From contig NC_088324.1 in assembly GCF_910592395.1 (NCBI RefSeq), positions 13,542,953 to 13,606,952 of the forward strand: a stretch of DNA of 64,000 nucleotides. Reading direction: 5' to 3'. How positions within the stretch are numbered: position 1 is the stretch's first letter; each line of letters opens with the position of its first letter. This document shows, piece after piece, positions 33,529 through 44,500 of this stretch. The translations under genes and the position numbers were made by a program. This DNA comes from Lineus longissimus (taxonomy: Eukaryota; Nemertea; Pilidiophora; Heteronemertea; Lineidae). The notes below the pieces were generated by a model. It did not search any database, was not told the origin of the DNA, and saw only the letters and a program-made list of their open reading frames with translations.

Positions 33529-34473
33529 CAAGGAGGATACCGCGGTGACGTCACATCACGTGATCCCGACCCATATTAGTGATCGCTATGGCCAATCAGA
33601 TTCAGTCTACTGACAGCACCAGCACTGAACACATCTCCACGTCTCACTGTCTGGTGCGCTCCTGTACACAAAAACACCAATAGACATGAAATATTGCAAT
33701 ACCTAGTATGGATTCTTCCTGTGTAAAATAAAATTTACAGAGCAGATTAACTTCCACGAATAAAAAAGACGTTTGGCGTGGCCAAAGTGCGGAAATAATG
33801 TCTCCGCTAAAATACACTACGAAATACACTAATCAATGCACTACGCAATATACAGTAGAGATGCAGTTGAGTTTGTTATTGTTTTGACTTAGAAGCTCGC
33901 CCATATCATAATATATTCATGTATTCATGAAGTATGAACTCATTTCTATCACATACAACTCTAAGAACAGTCAATTTCTCCTTAAATCATCACCGAAACC
34001 GCGATATCCGCAGGAAGATTTCGTTCTAGTGTCCGAAAATGCATGATCTTACAGGGGCGCTAACTCGACAAATAGAGGGGATCTATGGGGATCTATGCGA
34101 GTTTTAGGTATTACAGGTCTCGAACTTGTAAAATCTGTAAACATGACTCCAAATCCCATTATGATAATGAAGAGATTGCCCCATATCTGGGAGACTGTTT
34201 TGAAACCATCGCTAATTTTGGAAGATCGGTGCCCGGCTATTTGGTTTAAAAAACCCTATTTTTCCCCATCAAAACAGCACTTTTCATTATTCAAATGATA
34301 GCTTATTGTCTGAAGACTTATTTCATAGCAGAAAAGTACTAATAACTCTGATTTGATGCGAAAAATCTAACTTTTTTGATGACTTGATTTTCCCTTGGCC
34401 GTGGATCGAGTTTGTTTACAATATGCAGCGCCATCTTGGAAAAAGCCGTGACGTCACCGCGGTATCCTCCTTG
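33529..34473. mobile_element. Second copy of the 945-bp TIR transposon
   Basis: Lies 3,098 bases from 30431-31375 with the same TIRs and GGGCGGACT flanks; it was duplicated with the host unit rather than inserted independently. Confidence 0.8.
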
Positions 34474-34967
34474 GGGCGGACTCTTGATTTGTATTCGAGC
34501 CCTGGGAGGGTATAGTGTGTATACACATGTACATGGTAAGGACAAAAGCCGGGCAGCGAGTTTTTTTTTTACAGGTAGGTTCGTACCATTGTGTACATTG
34601 ACGAACAGAAATTTATTATCAAAATAATTAGAATACACCATCGCCAAGAGCCAGCACTGATGCTTGTCTTCAAGATGGGTTGTTCCCCCAACACAACATC
34701 GCCCAGAGCTGGCACTGATGCTTGTCTTCAAGATAGGTTGTTCCCCCAATACACTGTCGCTTATAGAACCTGGGACACATTATATAGCTAGAACCCACCC
34801 CGTTGTTAGGTATCTGAAACAAACTACTTTCACTTTCCCATACTTCCGATTTAAACTACAAGTAAAAATATGCAACACTATCATCCAAAGACAAGGTGAT
34901 AGTAGTTTATAAGAACAAACGTCACTGACAAAGGCCGGAGAGAGTCGACAGTGATAGGAAGACTTAC

Positions 34968-35263
34968 CAGGTTAGCTAAATATGTCTGTTTAGTCCGGGG
35001 ATATCCAGCAAGTAATACTGAAATTTGGTAATGGCGTTCGTGATAGTGATATATCGGCTATTCTATGTAGCGCCTTCCCACCCAATATCGACACGAGCTG
35101 AACTGACGAAATGGCCAAATAACAGCTGACCTTCTCGATCGAGCTGGGACTGAACATTACAGAGCGCAGTCATGAATGAGTCCTGGGTGGACAGGAGGAT
35201 GAAGTTGCGATGTTTTCTATCCGTGGGTGACTCCGATGGATGGACGCACCTGGGGATTTCCAT
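34968..35263 (-). pseudogene. Damaged exon copy 4 (duplicate of copy 2)
   Basis: Unit-B counterpart of 31870-32165, with the same stop and frameshift. Confidence 0.45.
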
Positions 35264-36247
35264 TTTGACTTTCCGAATTCATTCAGAACGGTGAATTAGG
35301 ATAAAGAAAACGAAAGGGCGGACTCTTGATTTGCATTCGAGCCCTGGGAGGGTATAGTGTGTATACATGTACATGGTAAGGACAAAAGCCGGGCAGCGAG
35401 TTTTTTTTTTACAGGTAGGTTCGTACCATTGTGTACATTGACGAACAGAAATTTATTATCAAAATAATTAGAATACACCATCGCCAAGAGCCAGCACTGA
35501 TGCTTGTCTTCAAGATAGGTTGTTCCCCCAACACACCATCGCCCAGAGCTGGCACTGATGCTTGTCTTCAAGATAGGTTGTTCCCCCAATGCACTGTCGC
35601 TTATAGAACATGGGACACATACAAGTTGGGTCCCATTAGAATCCCTTGGAAACATTATATAGCTAGAACCCACCCCGTTTTTAGGTATCTGAAACAAACT
35701 ACTTTCACTTTCCCATACTTCCGATTTAAAGTGATACTATGATGTGATTTACAACTTTGCGGAAATACGTCCGTTTTTAATTGTTAATCACAAATGTAAA
35801 GCTCAAATTTTCCATTTTTGATTAGATTTATTATAAAATCGCTGAATGTAAACCACCGCGACCGCGAAAATGTTCATGTTAAGACGTCATCAACGAAAAC
35901 GGCATTGAAGCGAGGCGTCCGGGCGGGATTAAACCATCAATTTCTAGAAAATGTGCATTTCGATTCGAAAACCTTACCGATTTATGAGAAAGTGACGTAG
36001 TCATTTGTCAAAAACAGCTAAAACATTATATGGTGAAATTTGACACGAGTTACCCTATCATCCAAAGACAAGGTGATAGTAGTTGTTAGGTATCTGAAAC
36101 AAACTACTTTCACTTTCCCATACTTCCGATTTAAACTACAAGTAAAAATATGCAACACTATCATCCAAAGACAAGGTGATAGTAGTTTATAAGAACAAAC
36201 GTCACTGACAAAGGCCGGAGAGAGTCGACAGTGATAGGAAGACTTAC

Positions 36248-36564
36248 CAGGTTAGCTAAATATGTCTGTTTAGTCCGGGGATCCAGCAAGTAATACTGAA
36301 CTTTGGTAATGGCGTTCGTGATAGTGATATATCGGCTATTCTATGTAGCGCCTTCCCACCCAATATCGACACGCTGCTCCTTGCACGCTGCTGAAATATA
36401 TGAACTGACGAAATGGCCAATTAACAGCTGACCTTCTCGATCGAGCTGGGACTGAACATTACAGAGCGCAGTCATGAATTAGTCCTGGGTGGACAGGAGG
36501 ATGAAGTTGCGATGTTTCTATCCGTGGGTGACTCCGATGGATGGACGCACCTGGGGATTTCCAT
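36248..36564 (-). pseudogene. Damaged exon copy 5, chimeric
   Basis: The 3' portion matches copy 1 (stop after LLSTQD, full YISAACKEQ segment), while the 5' portion from about 36516 carries copy-2-type variants (ATGGATGGACGCACC). It also has a one-base deletion (GATGTTTC for GATGTTTTC). The switch suggests gene conversion or unequal exchange between sub-families. Confidence 0.45.
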
Positions 36565-36578
36565 TTTGCCTTTCCGAA

Positions 36579-36622
36579 TTCATATTCATATTCATATTCA
36601 TATTCATATTCATATTCATATT
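36579..36622. repeat. (ATTCAT)n microsatellite
   Basis: About seven ATTCAT units lie directly against the left end of a TIR element. The same site elsewhere in the block has only one unit, so expansion followed or accompanied the insertion. Confidence 0.9.
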
Positions 36623-37276
36623 CAGGGCCGTATTTAACTTTTTTGTCCAGGGGGGGGGGCAGTGGGATAGATCGCCGAAGGCGATCTGCATGCGCCGCAG
36701 GCGCATCCGAACGGGGGGGTCTGGGGGCCCTCCCCCATAAAAATTTGAAAATAAAAGGTCTGAAATGGCATTTTCCTGGCATTTGGAAGTGTGAATCAAT
36801 GGTATTTTTACTCTAAAAAAGGACCACTTTTATGAAGTATTTTACGAAAATACCACATTTGGACAGAAAATGTTAATTTTCATAGTTTTACATGATGAGA
36901 ATAAAATGCCTGAAAAAATGGAGAAAAAGTGTGTCATTAGTTTTAGCAGGTTTTAGGGTTAGCATGAGATGACAGCTGCTCTAACTTCTTCTGCCCTGAA
37001 ATGGAAATGCTGCTGTTAAAGCATTGGCATCCTACCTTTAAAAGTGCCCATCTCATTTGATATCCGAATTTACAATAGTCCTTATAGTTTGTATCAAAAC
37101 ACATGTACATAAAGAGTTGATAACATCTGCTATCCATATGCTGCTATCATGCTGGTAAAGCTATGGCTAAGATTAGTTTGTCTTTTTATTACTGTCTGAA
37201 AATTTTTTTTTCAACATTTATTGCACAGAGGGGGGGGCAGCTGCCCCCCCCCCCGCCCCCTCTAAATACGGCCCTG
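36623..37276. mobile_element. hAT-like non-autonomous TIR element, 654 bp
   Basis: The ends are inverted repeats CAGGGCCGTATTTA (36623) and its complement (ending 37276), with internal G-rich and C-rich tracts (GGGGGGTCTGGGGGCCCTCC). CAGGG ends are typical of hAT elements. The target duplication is unclear because the left flank is an ATTCAT repeat; ATATT occurs on both sides. The uninterrupted host sequence is seen at about 32180 and 38275. Confidence 0.65.
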
Positions 37277-37397
37277 ATATTCAGAATGGTGAATTAGGAT
37301 AAAGAAAACGAAAGGGCGGACTCTTGATTTGCATTCGAGACCTGGGATGGTCTATAGTGTGAACACACATGTACATGGTAAGGACAAAAGCCGGGCA

Positions 37398-37688
37398 GCG
37401 AGGTTTTTTTTACAGGTAGGTTCGTACCATTGTGTACATTGACGAAGAGAAATTTATTATCAAAATAAATAAGTAAATGAAAAAAGCAATAAAAACAAAA
37501 AGTGCATAATTTGTTGGGTCCTTCCGAGATTCGAACTCGCACCATTTTTGTCAATGTGCATCGCTGATCTTGTTTACTGACTAACAACACGTGCGTTTCT
37601 TACTTGAAGACGTCAGGCGAAGTTACTGAGCTCTGATTGGCTGTCAATGTACACAATGGTACGAACCTACCACTAAGAAAAAAACTCG
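37398..37688. mobile_element. TIR element of about 290 bp with a tRNA-like core
   Basis: Inverted arms contain TAGGTTCGTACCATTGTGTA (about 37417-37441) and its complement (about 37642-37667), extended by poly-T and poly-A to CGAG/CTCG ends. Flanks GCCGGGCA and GCCGGCCA may be an imperfect target duplication; the site at about 38390 (CCCGGGCAAGTTCACC) looks empty. Inside, on the minus strand, GTGCGAGTTCGAATCTCGG resembles a tRNA T arm. The left half alone recurs at about 31460 and 32300 and in unit B. Confidence 0.45.
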
Positions 37689-37717
37689 CCGGCCAAGTTC
37701 ACCGAACACGTGCGCAA

Positions 37718-38186
37718 ATGGGCGTGCCCTCGGACCATTTCCCGTTTGCTTGACATGTCTGATTGGGTGCCCCGTAGCGTTCATAGCCTCTGTATAGTAA
37801 TGGACTGTAGTGCCTACATCACGGTTCCTGTTCGTGATCCAGCCGTTTCGCGGGGCCTCGGGACCAGGACACCGCACCGCTGAAATGAATAAAAACTTCC
37901 TGAAAATCGCTTTGGGCAGACTTCCGTGCGTATTGTCCATATTGGAGGGGCCGAATTCTGTCTGGATCACTGTCGCAGATTTGTTCACATTAGAAGTGAG
38001 CCGGAGGATGTTGAGATGATTCAAACTTCTTTCAGCCAATCTTTCCTGGGGTGTATGAGCGGATGCTCGTGGATGTGGTTAAACTCGGATTTGCCGTGGT
38101 TGCCGTCCGCGTAATCAGTAGTTACTGCTGGCTTCTTTTCCAACCGCATTGACATGAAGCCACCTATAGCGTCTCCGATTAGGTTG
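37718..38186 (-). pseudogene. Broken duplicate of the factor B-like CCP3 exon and its upstream intron
   Basis: This matches 22508-22996 (most of the CCP3 exon plus about 320 bases of the preceding intron), including the acceptor site. A 4-base deletion removes the Cys of the HYYCNRGYE motif and shifts the frame. The copied exon lacks its own donor end. Its flanks are direct repeats of CAAGTTCACCGAACACGTGC (37694 and about 38397). It was moved about 15 kb without the rest of the gene. Confidence 0.8.
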
Positions 38187-38420
38187 GGTGGACAGGAGGA
38201 TGAAGTTGCGATGTTTTCTATCCGTGGGTGACATGGATGGATGGACGCACTGGGGATTTCAATTTTTGCCTTTCCGAATTCATATTCGAATGGTGAATTA
38301 GGGTAAAGAAAACGAAAGGGCGGACTCTTGATTTGCATTCGAGACCTGGGAGGGTCTAGTGTGAATACACATGTACATGGTAAGGACAAAACCCGGGCAA
38401 GTTCACCGAACACGTGCGCA
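38187..38420 (-). pseudogene. Fragment of the damaged MEIPR exon and 5' flank
   Basis: Matches the 5' third of the exon copies (GGTGGACAGGAGGATGAAGT to the ATG region) and their upstream flank (AACGAAAGGGCGGACTCTTG). It is joined directly to the CCP3 duplicate, and a small change around the former start (GATTTCAATTTTTGCC) removes the ATG. Confidence 0.5.
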
Positions 38421-38513
38421 ATTGAATGGTTTTTCTCCTGTATGAATACCGGAAACGTTTTGACGATGAGGTCATTCGGCTAAGCCTCGATTTCGGAATC
38501 AAATTAATCCAAG

Positions 38514-41500
38514 ATGGCGCTGAAAGAGGCAGTCTCAGCTAGTGAGCACAAAATCTTCAATAAATTATTCCCTCCATATTAGTACACAAAGATATTCGAT
38601 TCGTTATATTGTTCAATGTCTATCCTAATTAGAAAATCCTAGTTCATGGCTATTTATTCCCCTAAAGTAGCTCAAAACGGCTTCTATGAACTGGGAGTTT
38701 CCTGTGTTTACATTCGTAGTGGTGTTTGTTGTGCATCGCCCTATGCTATGGCTGTACATTTTCATGTACATGAAGGTTGTACATCATGCATTCACATGCA
38801 TGCATGCAGCAGGGCAAGTTGTCTGATATTCCTTCTCCATGACCACGGTGATGGCCTGGCCATTGACCGAGGTGAGGTGCACACAAGCTAAAATGGAGCA
38901 ACTGCAGAATAGCCGGGACACTCTGTGCTAGTAAATCTAAATGATAGGAATGTGTATCATGTAGGAGCCAGTTTTCGCGGGTCTTATCACTAAGTGCAGA
39001 TTTACTAGCTTCCAGCGATTCCATACACGCAAAAGCTTATTTATTACGAAATTTGAGATCAATAACGAAATATCTGGGGTGCTGCGTGGATGTTTTAAGC
39101 GTGAATTAATCTTGAAATCGCTCACTGAAAGATCGATGCAGACCAAAACAAATCCGAAGCGGCTCCCCCATTTTCGCGGGGTATTGCGCATGCGCAACTG
39201 ATTGTTGTGTTTCTGTGTCGTGTGCATGATCCTAGGTATTGACCCAGTGTTTTGAACGTAATTAGAGAATTGCTTGCCTGTTTAGGACGCATTTTGGGCG
39301 CTTTCTTTGCGGAACGAAATGAAAATCAAAAATCAGAAAATTTCTTCTCTGGAAACGAAGTGACGCGCGAGAAAACGGGAAAAAACGGGTTTTCGCGAAA
39401 TTGGGGATGACTCGAAATTGGGGAGCAGCACCATACATAATGTACAGAACAGAGGGACAGAGTGTACATAATGTACAGAGCCTACTACTATCCCGGCTAT
39501 TCTGTAGTTAGGCCGCTAAAATAAATTAAATGTCATTGCTCCAGTCGGAGGAAGCCATTGTTCAGTTGGAACTTGACGTCTGAGTCTTGAAAGTGAAACT
39601 ATAAATGAGAGTTGAGGGCCACAACAAACAGCAGCAAACAAAACGAAAAGTCTATGAGACTGCGTGGTGGTTGCCGTGTTCTTTTGTTCATTGTGCTTAA
39701 AGTTAAATACATGTATAGGTTTGTTTAGGCCCTGTATACCTGGAACACCCACCTCCGACAGGTATATATTATAGGCCTATGTGATGGACTAAAAGCTGTG
39801 GTCCCTTGTGGCTTGTACCTGACTGAGTGTCTATGCCAGGGCAAGTAAAAGATCCCACATAGGTGGACAGTAGCCTATGTAGTGAACTCAATACCTCCAG
39901 TCCAGCAAAAATCCAAAAGGGTAAAGTTACGACGCCGTTAGTAGACGAATTCGAAGAAGACGATCAGTGCGAGTGAGTGTGCATTTTTTTGTATAGGCTC
40001 TGGTTCGTCTTTGTCAAAACTGTTAGTGGTATTGATTCTGATCATTTATGCCATCCTTTTCAGAAATCCTCACGGATGTCATCCGTGCATGTAAAAAGAA
40101 GGAAGACTGGAAGGTGTTGGTGGTGGACCAGCTGAGTATGCGGATGGTTTCATCATGCTGTAAGATGCATGAAATTATGTCTGAGGGAATCACGCGTAAG
40201 TTGTAAAATCTTGTGCTAGGGTCCTTGAAGTTGCTTGATTGATTACCCGACAGATCCATAGGGGATACCACCTATCTAACTTTTTTCAGCTTTAAGGGGG
40301 TGTTTTGGGTTCCTTGAAATAAAGGCTGTTTTGCTGATATAGTGATAACATAAACATTATTTGCTGAAGTATGTTACATCAAACAACATTACAACATCTT
40401 GAAGACAACCGTTTGAGATGATGACCACACCATCTATGGCCAACCAGGGCCACTTCAGTTAAGCCTACCACTTCTGTAATACTAGTATGCTGAAACTTTT
40501 CCCTAAACCTTATGACGAATGATCTCAGCTACAAAAAGTGTCTTGAAAAATAGTTTCTTTGGACAGAAATACAAACTGAATATTGTGCTGGTGCCTGTGC
40601 TACATGCTACTGGTGTTCTAAACCCTATATACAGCTTAGAACTTTTTCAATATTCCAAATTGCTGATAATACATTATCAATTAATGATTTCATTTTCCTT
40701 CCAGTGGTCGAGGACATCCAAAAACGACGAGAACCACTGCCTTTATTAGAATGCATCTATTTGTTATCGCCAACAGAGAAGGTATGAAAAGACCTGACAT
40801 AAGAGTCAGTGTGCACCAGTTAGTCCATAAGACCGTGATGTCATCTTTGAAATAGGGTCAATTGACTTGTAACACATCACAGAAAACCTTTGTAGCAACC
40901 ACTGCTTTAGATGGTTTTCTAAAGTGTGCTAGATTGCAGATGGGTGACATGCCAGTCCACGATTTTATACTCGAGTTCGTCCGAGTCCTAAAGGGTGTTT
41001 TTTTCTTTTCGTTTTAGTCTGTTCGAGCACTGATGGGCGACTTCACTGGCATGACGAGGATGTACAGAGCAGCACACATCTTCTTCACTGAAGGTAAGCC
41101 CCACCCCACATTATGTGTATAAAGCTTCATAGAAAAGTCTTATATTACTGATGATATGAGGTGTTGTGGCCGACACAAGTCATCTTGGGGAATTGGTAAC
41201 CGGGAGGCGCTGTGGCAAGTGGAAGAACGTCCAACTTCTGGGGCTACTTACAATTCAACTGTTTGCTTGACTTTTTGACACCATTAGCAGCTGAATTGTA
41301 GGGCTATTGAGTACATACATCTTACGAGTCCACAGAAAATTGTGAATAACACGTACCGGGTATGCCTAAAGATTAAAATGGTATGTAGGACTTTGACTTG
41401 CCTTGGTGGTACAGCAATACGCTGCTTCTTAGGACAGTTAGAATGAGTTATGGAGGGAATACGTCAGGGTGTCTGCCCTTATTCTTGTATTGCAGCTTGC

Positions 41501-44500
41501 CCAGATGAGTTGTTCAATGAGTTGTGTAAGTCACAGGTATCAAGATACATCAAGACCCTCAAGGAGATTAACATTGCATTCCTACCATATGAAAGTCAGG
41601 TATGTTTACAGCAACAGGGTAAGGGAAATTTCAAATCAGGCCTGAAAACTTGATTGAGGTATAAAAGGATGGATATTGCATCTGCTGGAAGATGAACATT
41701 TCTACAGTCTCTGATCCGTCTTATGCAGTTGACCTTCAAAACAATGGCTATATATCTGAGTAACTCGAATATGCAAGTCAAAACCTGCATCCAGTGTTCC
41801 TCACTACTGGAGTAATACCAATCCTCATATTTCAGGTTTTTTCCCTTGACTCAATCGATACGTTCCAATTTTACTACAACCACCAACGGCAACCTGGTCG
41901 TCTGCAGCACCTGGAGAGAATTGCTGAGCAGATTGCAACACTCTGTGCCACTCTTGGAGAGTACCCATCCATCAGATATAGAGCGTAAATATTTTCCAGA
42001 GTTTATTTGAGACTGCATGAAGATGCTGCTTCTGTGGCAAGTCTGTTGTTGATCAGAAGGATCTATATTGTGACTATGTCAAATCATTTTCTGATAAGAT
42101 TTGTTGTGATTCTGGACACGGCAATTGAGCTACAACCTGAGCTCAGAAATTTGTCTATTCAGTACCGGTGAGATTTATGAAGTAGTATTCAAAGCCAAAA
42201 CTGTATTATTGATCTTCAGAGAGACAATAGACATACTGGTTGTATAAATTGTATAATTCCCATTGATGCACTGATAATTGTTTATTGCTAACTTCCACAG
42301 AACATCGCACATGTAACTCTAAACAAATTCAAGAGAAGCCTGGCTGACAAGGGAGCCTATCTAATGCTGACTGCAAAGCACTTATAAAAAACTTTCATAT
42401 CGTTTGTTTTTTATTTTCCAGGGCTTTCAACCAGAACTTTGAGTTTGCACAACTTGTGCAGCAGAAGCTTGATGCATACAAGGCTGATGATGCAACTATG
42501 GGTGAGGTAAGATGGCCTCCAGTTTCACTTCAGCAAGATTAAGAAGAACAGGCCTATGGAGAACCAGCACCCAGTTGCCAATATGACCATCGCAAAATCT
42601 GTTGAATTTGCCACTGTCTTCCCTTCCTTAAAAAGCATAACTGTTTCAATATGAAGAATTGTTTTGATAAGATTGATGGATATTGCAGTCCAATGTGCCA
42701 TTACATACACTACGATAGCCTGAAATAGTTATGCAGGCAAAGGTATGAAAAAATGGAACGCCACATACTCAAATGCCGAATTTGCCTTAATCCTACTGCT
42801 TTGAAAGTGTTGCCTACAACTCTGGTTCATATTTTCAGGGCCACCAGAAAGATCGTTCCCAGCTTGTCATCCTGGATCGTGGCTATGACCCTGTCTCCCC
42901 TCTCCTCCATGAGCTGACATTCCAAGCCATGGCCTATGACCTACTGCCCATTGATAATGACGTTTACCGATATGAGAACACACAAGGTTAGTCATAACTC
43001 AGAGATGAGTCTGTTTGTGGATATCCATATTTCCCCAGTGGCTGCTCCTGATTGTCTAAATTGCAAGTATGTGTAGCAACAAAATGGTTTCATGGCCAGA
43101 CCAACACCCTCTCAAACAGTTAAACTGTTGGGTTAGTTGAATGATGTATGAAAGCTTTGATTATGACACAAGGTACCATGCTCATTATTGTCTCTTTCAA
43201 ATGCCTAGACTCTTCTTTCTCACATATAGGAGGCGCTGAAGTACAAGACAAAGAAGTTCTGCTGGATGAGAATGATGACTTGTGGGAGGACTTGCGGCAC
43301 CAGCACATTGCAATTGTGTCACAGTAAGGCCGAAGTTACATAGACCTCATTCGTTCATTTCCCAGGACTCATTTTCCCCTTTTGCTTTCGTTCCCCTGTA
43401 AAAGCACGGCCTTGTGGCGTGCATTCACTGAGGAATGAAAGAAAAACCAGGAAAGTGACTGGTGGTAAATGAACGAATGAGGCCTATGTAACTTCGGCCT
43501 AAGATTCGTCGTTTTACTCTTACTACTGTTTATTTCTGTTTTTCTGGTCGGAGCATTGAAACGTAACTCAGATATTACACTGAATGTGAAGGCAACTTTG
43601 ATTTCCCACCAGTACTTTAGGTGGACCAGTTTCTTGCGAATTGTATGTTTAAGTGCGATTGGGAACATTATAATCGCAGAAAACAAAGAGTAGCTAACGA
43701 TTATTCCTCAATTTCTTTCAGAAACGTGACCAAGAAACTCAAAAAGTTTGCTATGGAGAAGCGTATGGGTGGCACAGACAAGACATCGATGCGAGACCTT
43801 TCTCAAATGCTGAAGAAGATGCCTCAGTATCAGAAAGAGCTAAGTCGCTACTCAACGCACTTCCATCTTGCTGAGGACTGTATGAAACAGTACCAGGGAC
43901 ACGTGGATAAGCTGTGTCGTGTTGAGCAGGTGAGTGAGGCACATTCTCTCAGTTACATTACATAGTGTTCCCGAGTAGAGAGTAGTTTTGGTGTGAATAA
44001 GAAAGTTTATACTGCCGAGGGGATGCCAGTATGACTCGGTAGGGAGGGATCCTATCTGTGTGCAGATAATATCCTCATACATCAATGTGTCAAATCTTTT
44101 TTTCTTCAGGATTTGGCGATGGGTACGGATGCCGATGGTGAGAAGATCAAAGACCACATGAGGAATATTGTACCAATCCTCCTGGATGCCAGTGTATCTG
44201 CTTACGATAAGATCCGGATTATACTACTCTACATCATTCACAAAGGAGGTAGGAACAGGTGTCGGCCAAGTGCTAGCTAGTCTAAAAGCAGTTTGATAGC
44301 TATGTAAAATCGTTGGAAGCTTTTCATACTTAAATTTATTCAGATTACTTCTTAGGGGCTTGGGAGAGATAAGTTTTTCCCCTGATACACGATATGGAGA
44401 GCAATACATCTTTAAATTTGATACTTTTCATACTAGGCATCACTGAAGAGAATCTTGCCAAGCTAATCCAGCATGCCCAGATCCCAGATGACGTTCAGCC

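Larger units (their letters stand above)
32984..36081. repeat. 3,098-bp tandem duplication, unit B
   Basis: Apparently identical to 29886-32983. Lack of differences means a very recent event, active homogenisation, or an assembly artefact. Confidence 0.85.

Noticed and set aside
36459-36816. Open frames with MNMNMNMN, EYEYEY and SYSYSY runs on both strands
   Set aside because: They are translations of the ATTCAT microsatellite and the adjacent transposon.
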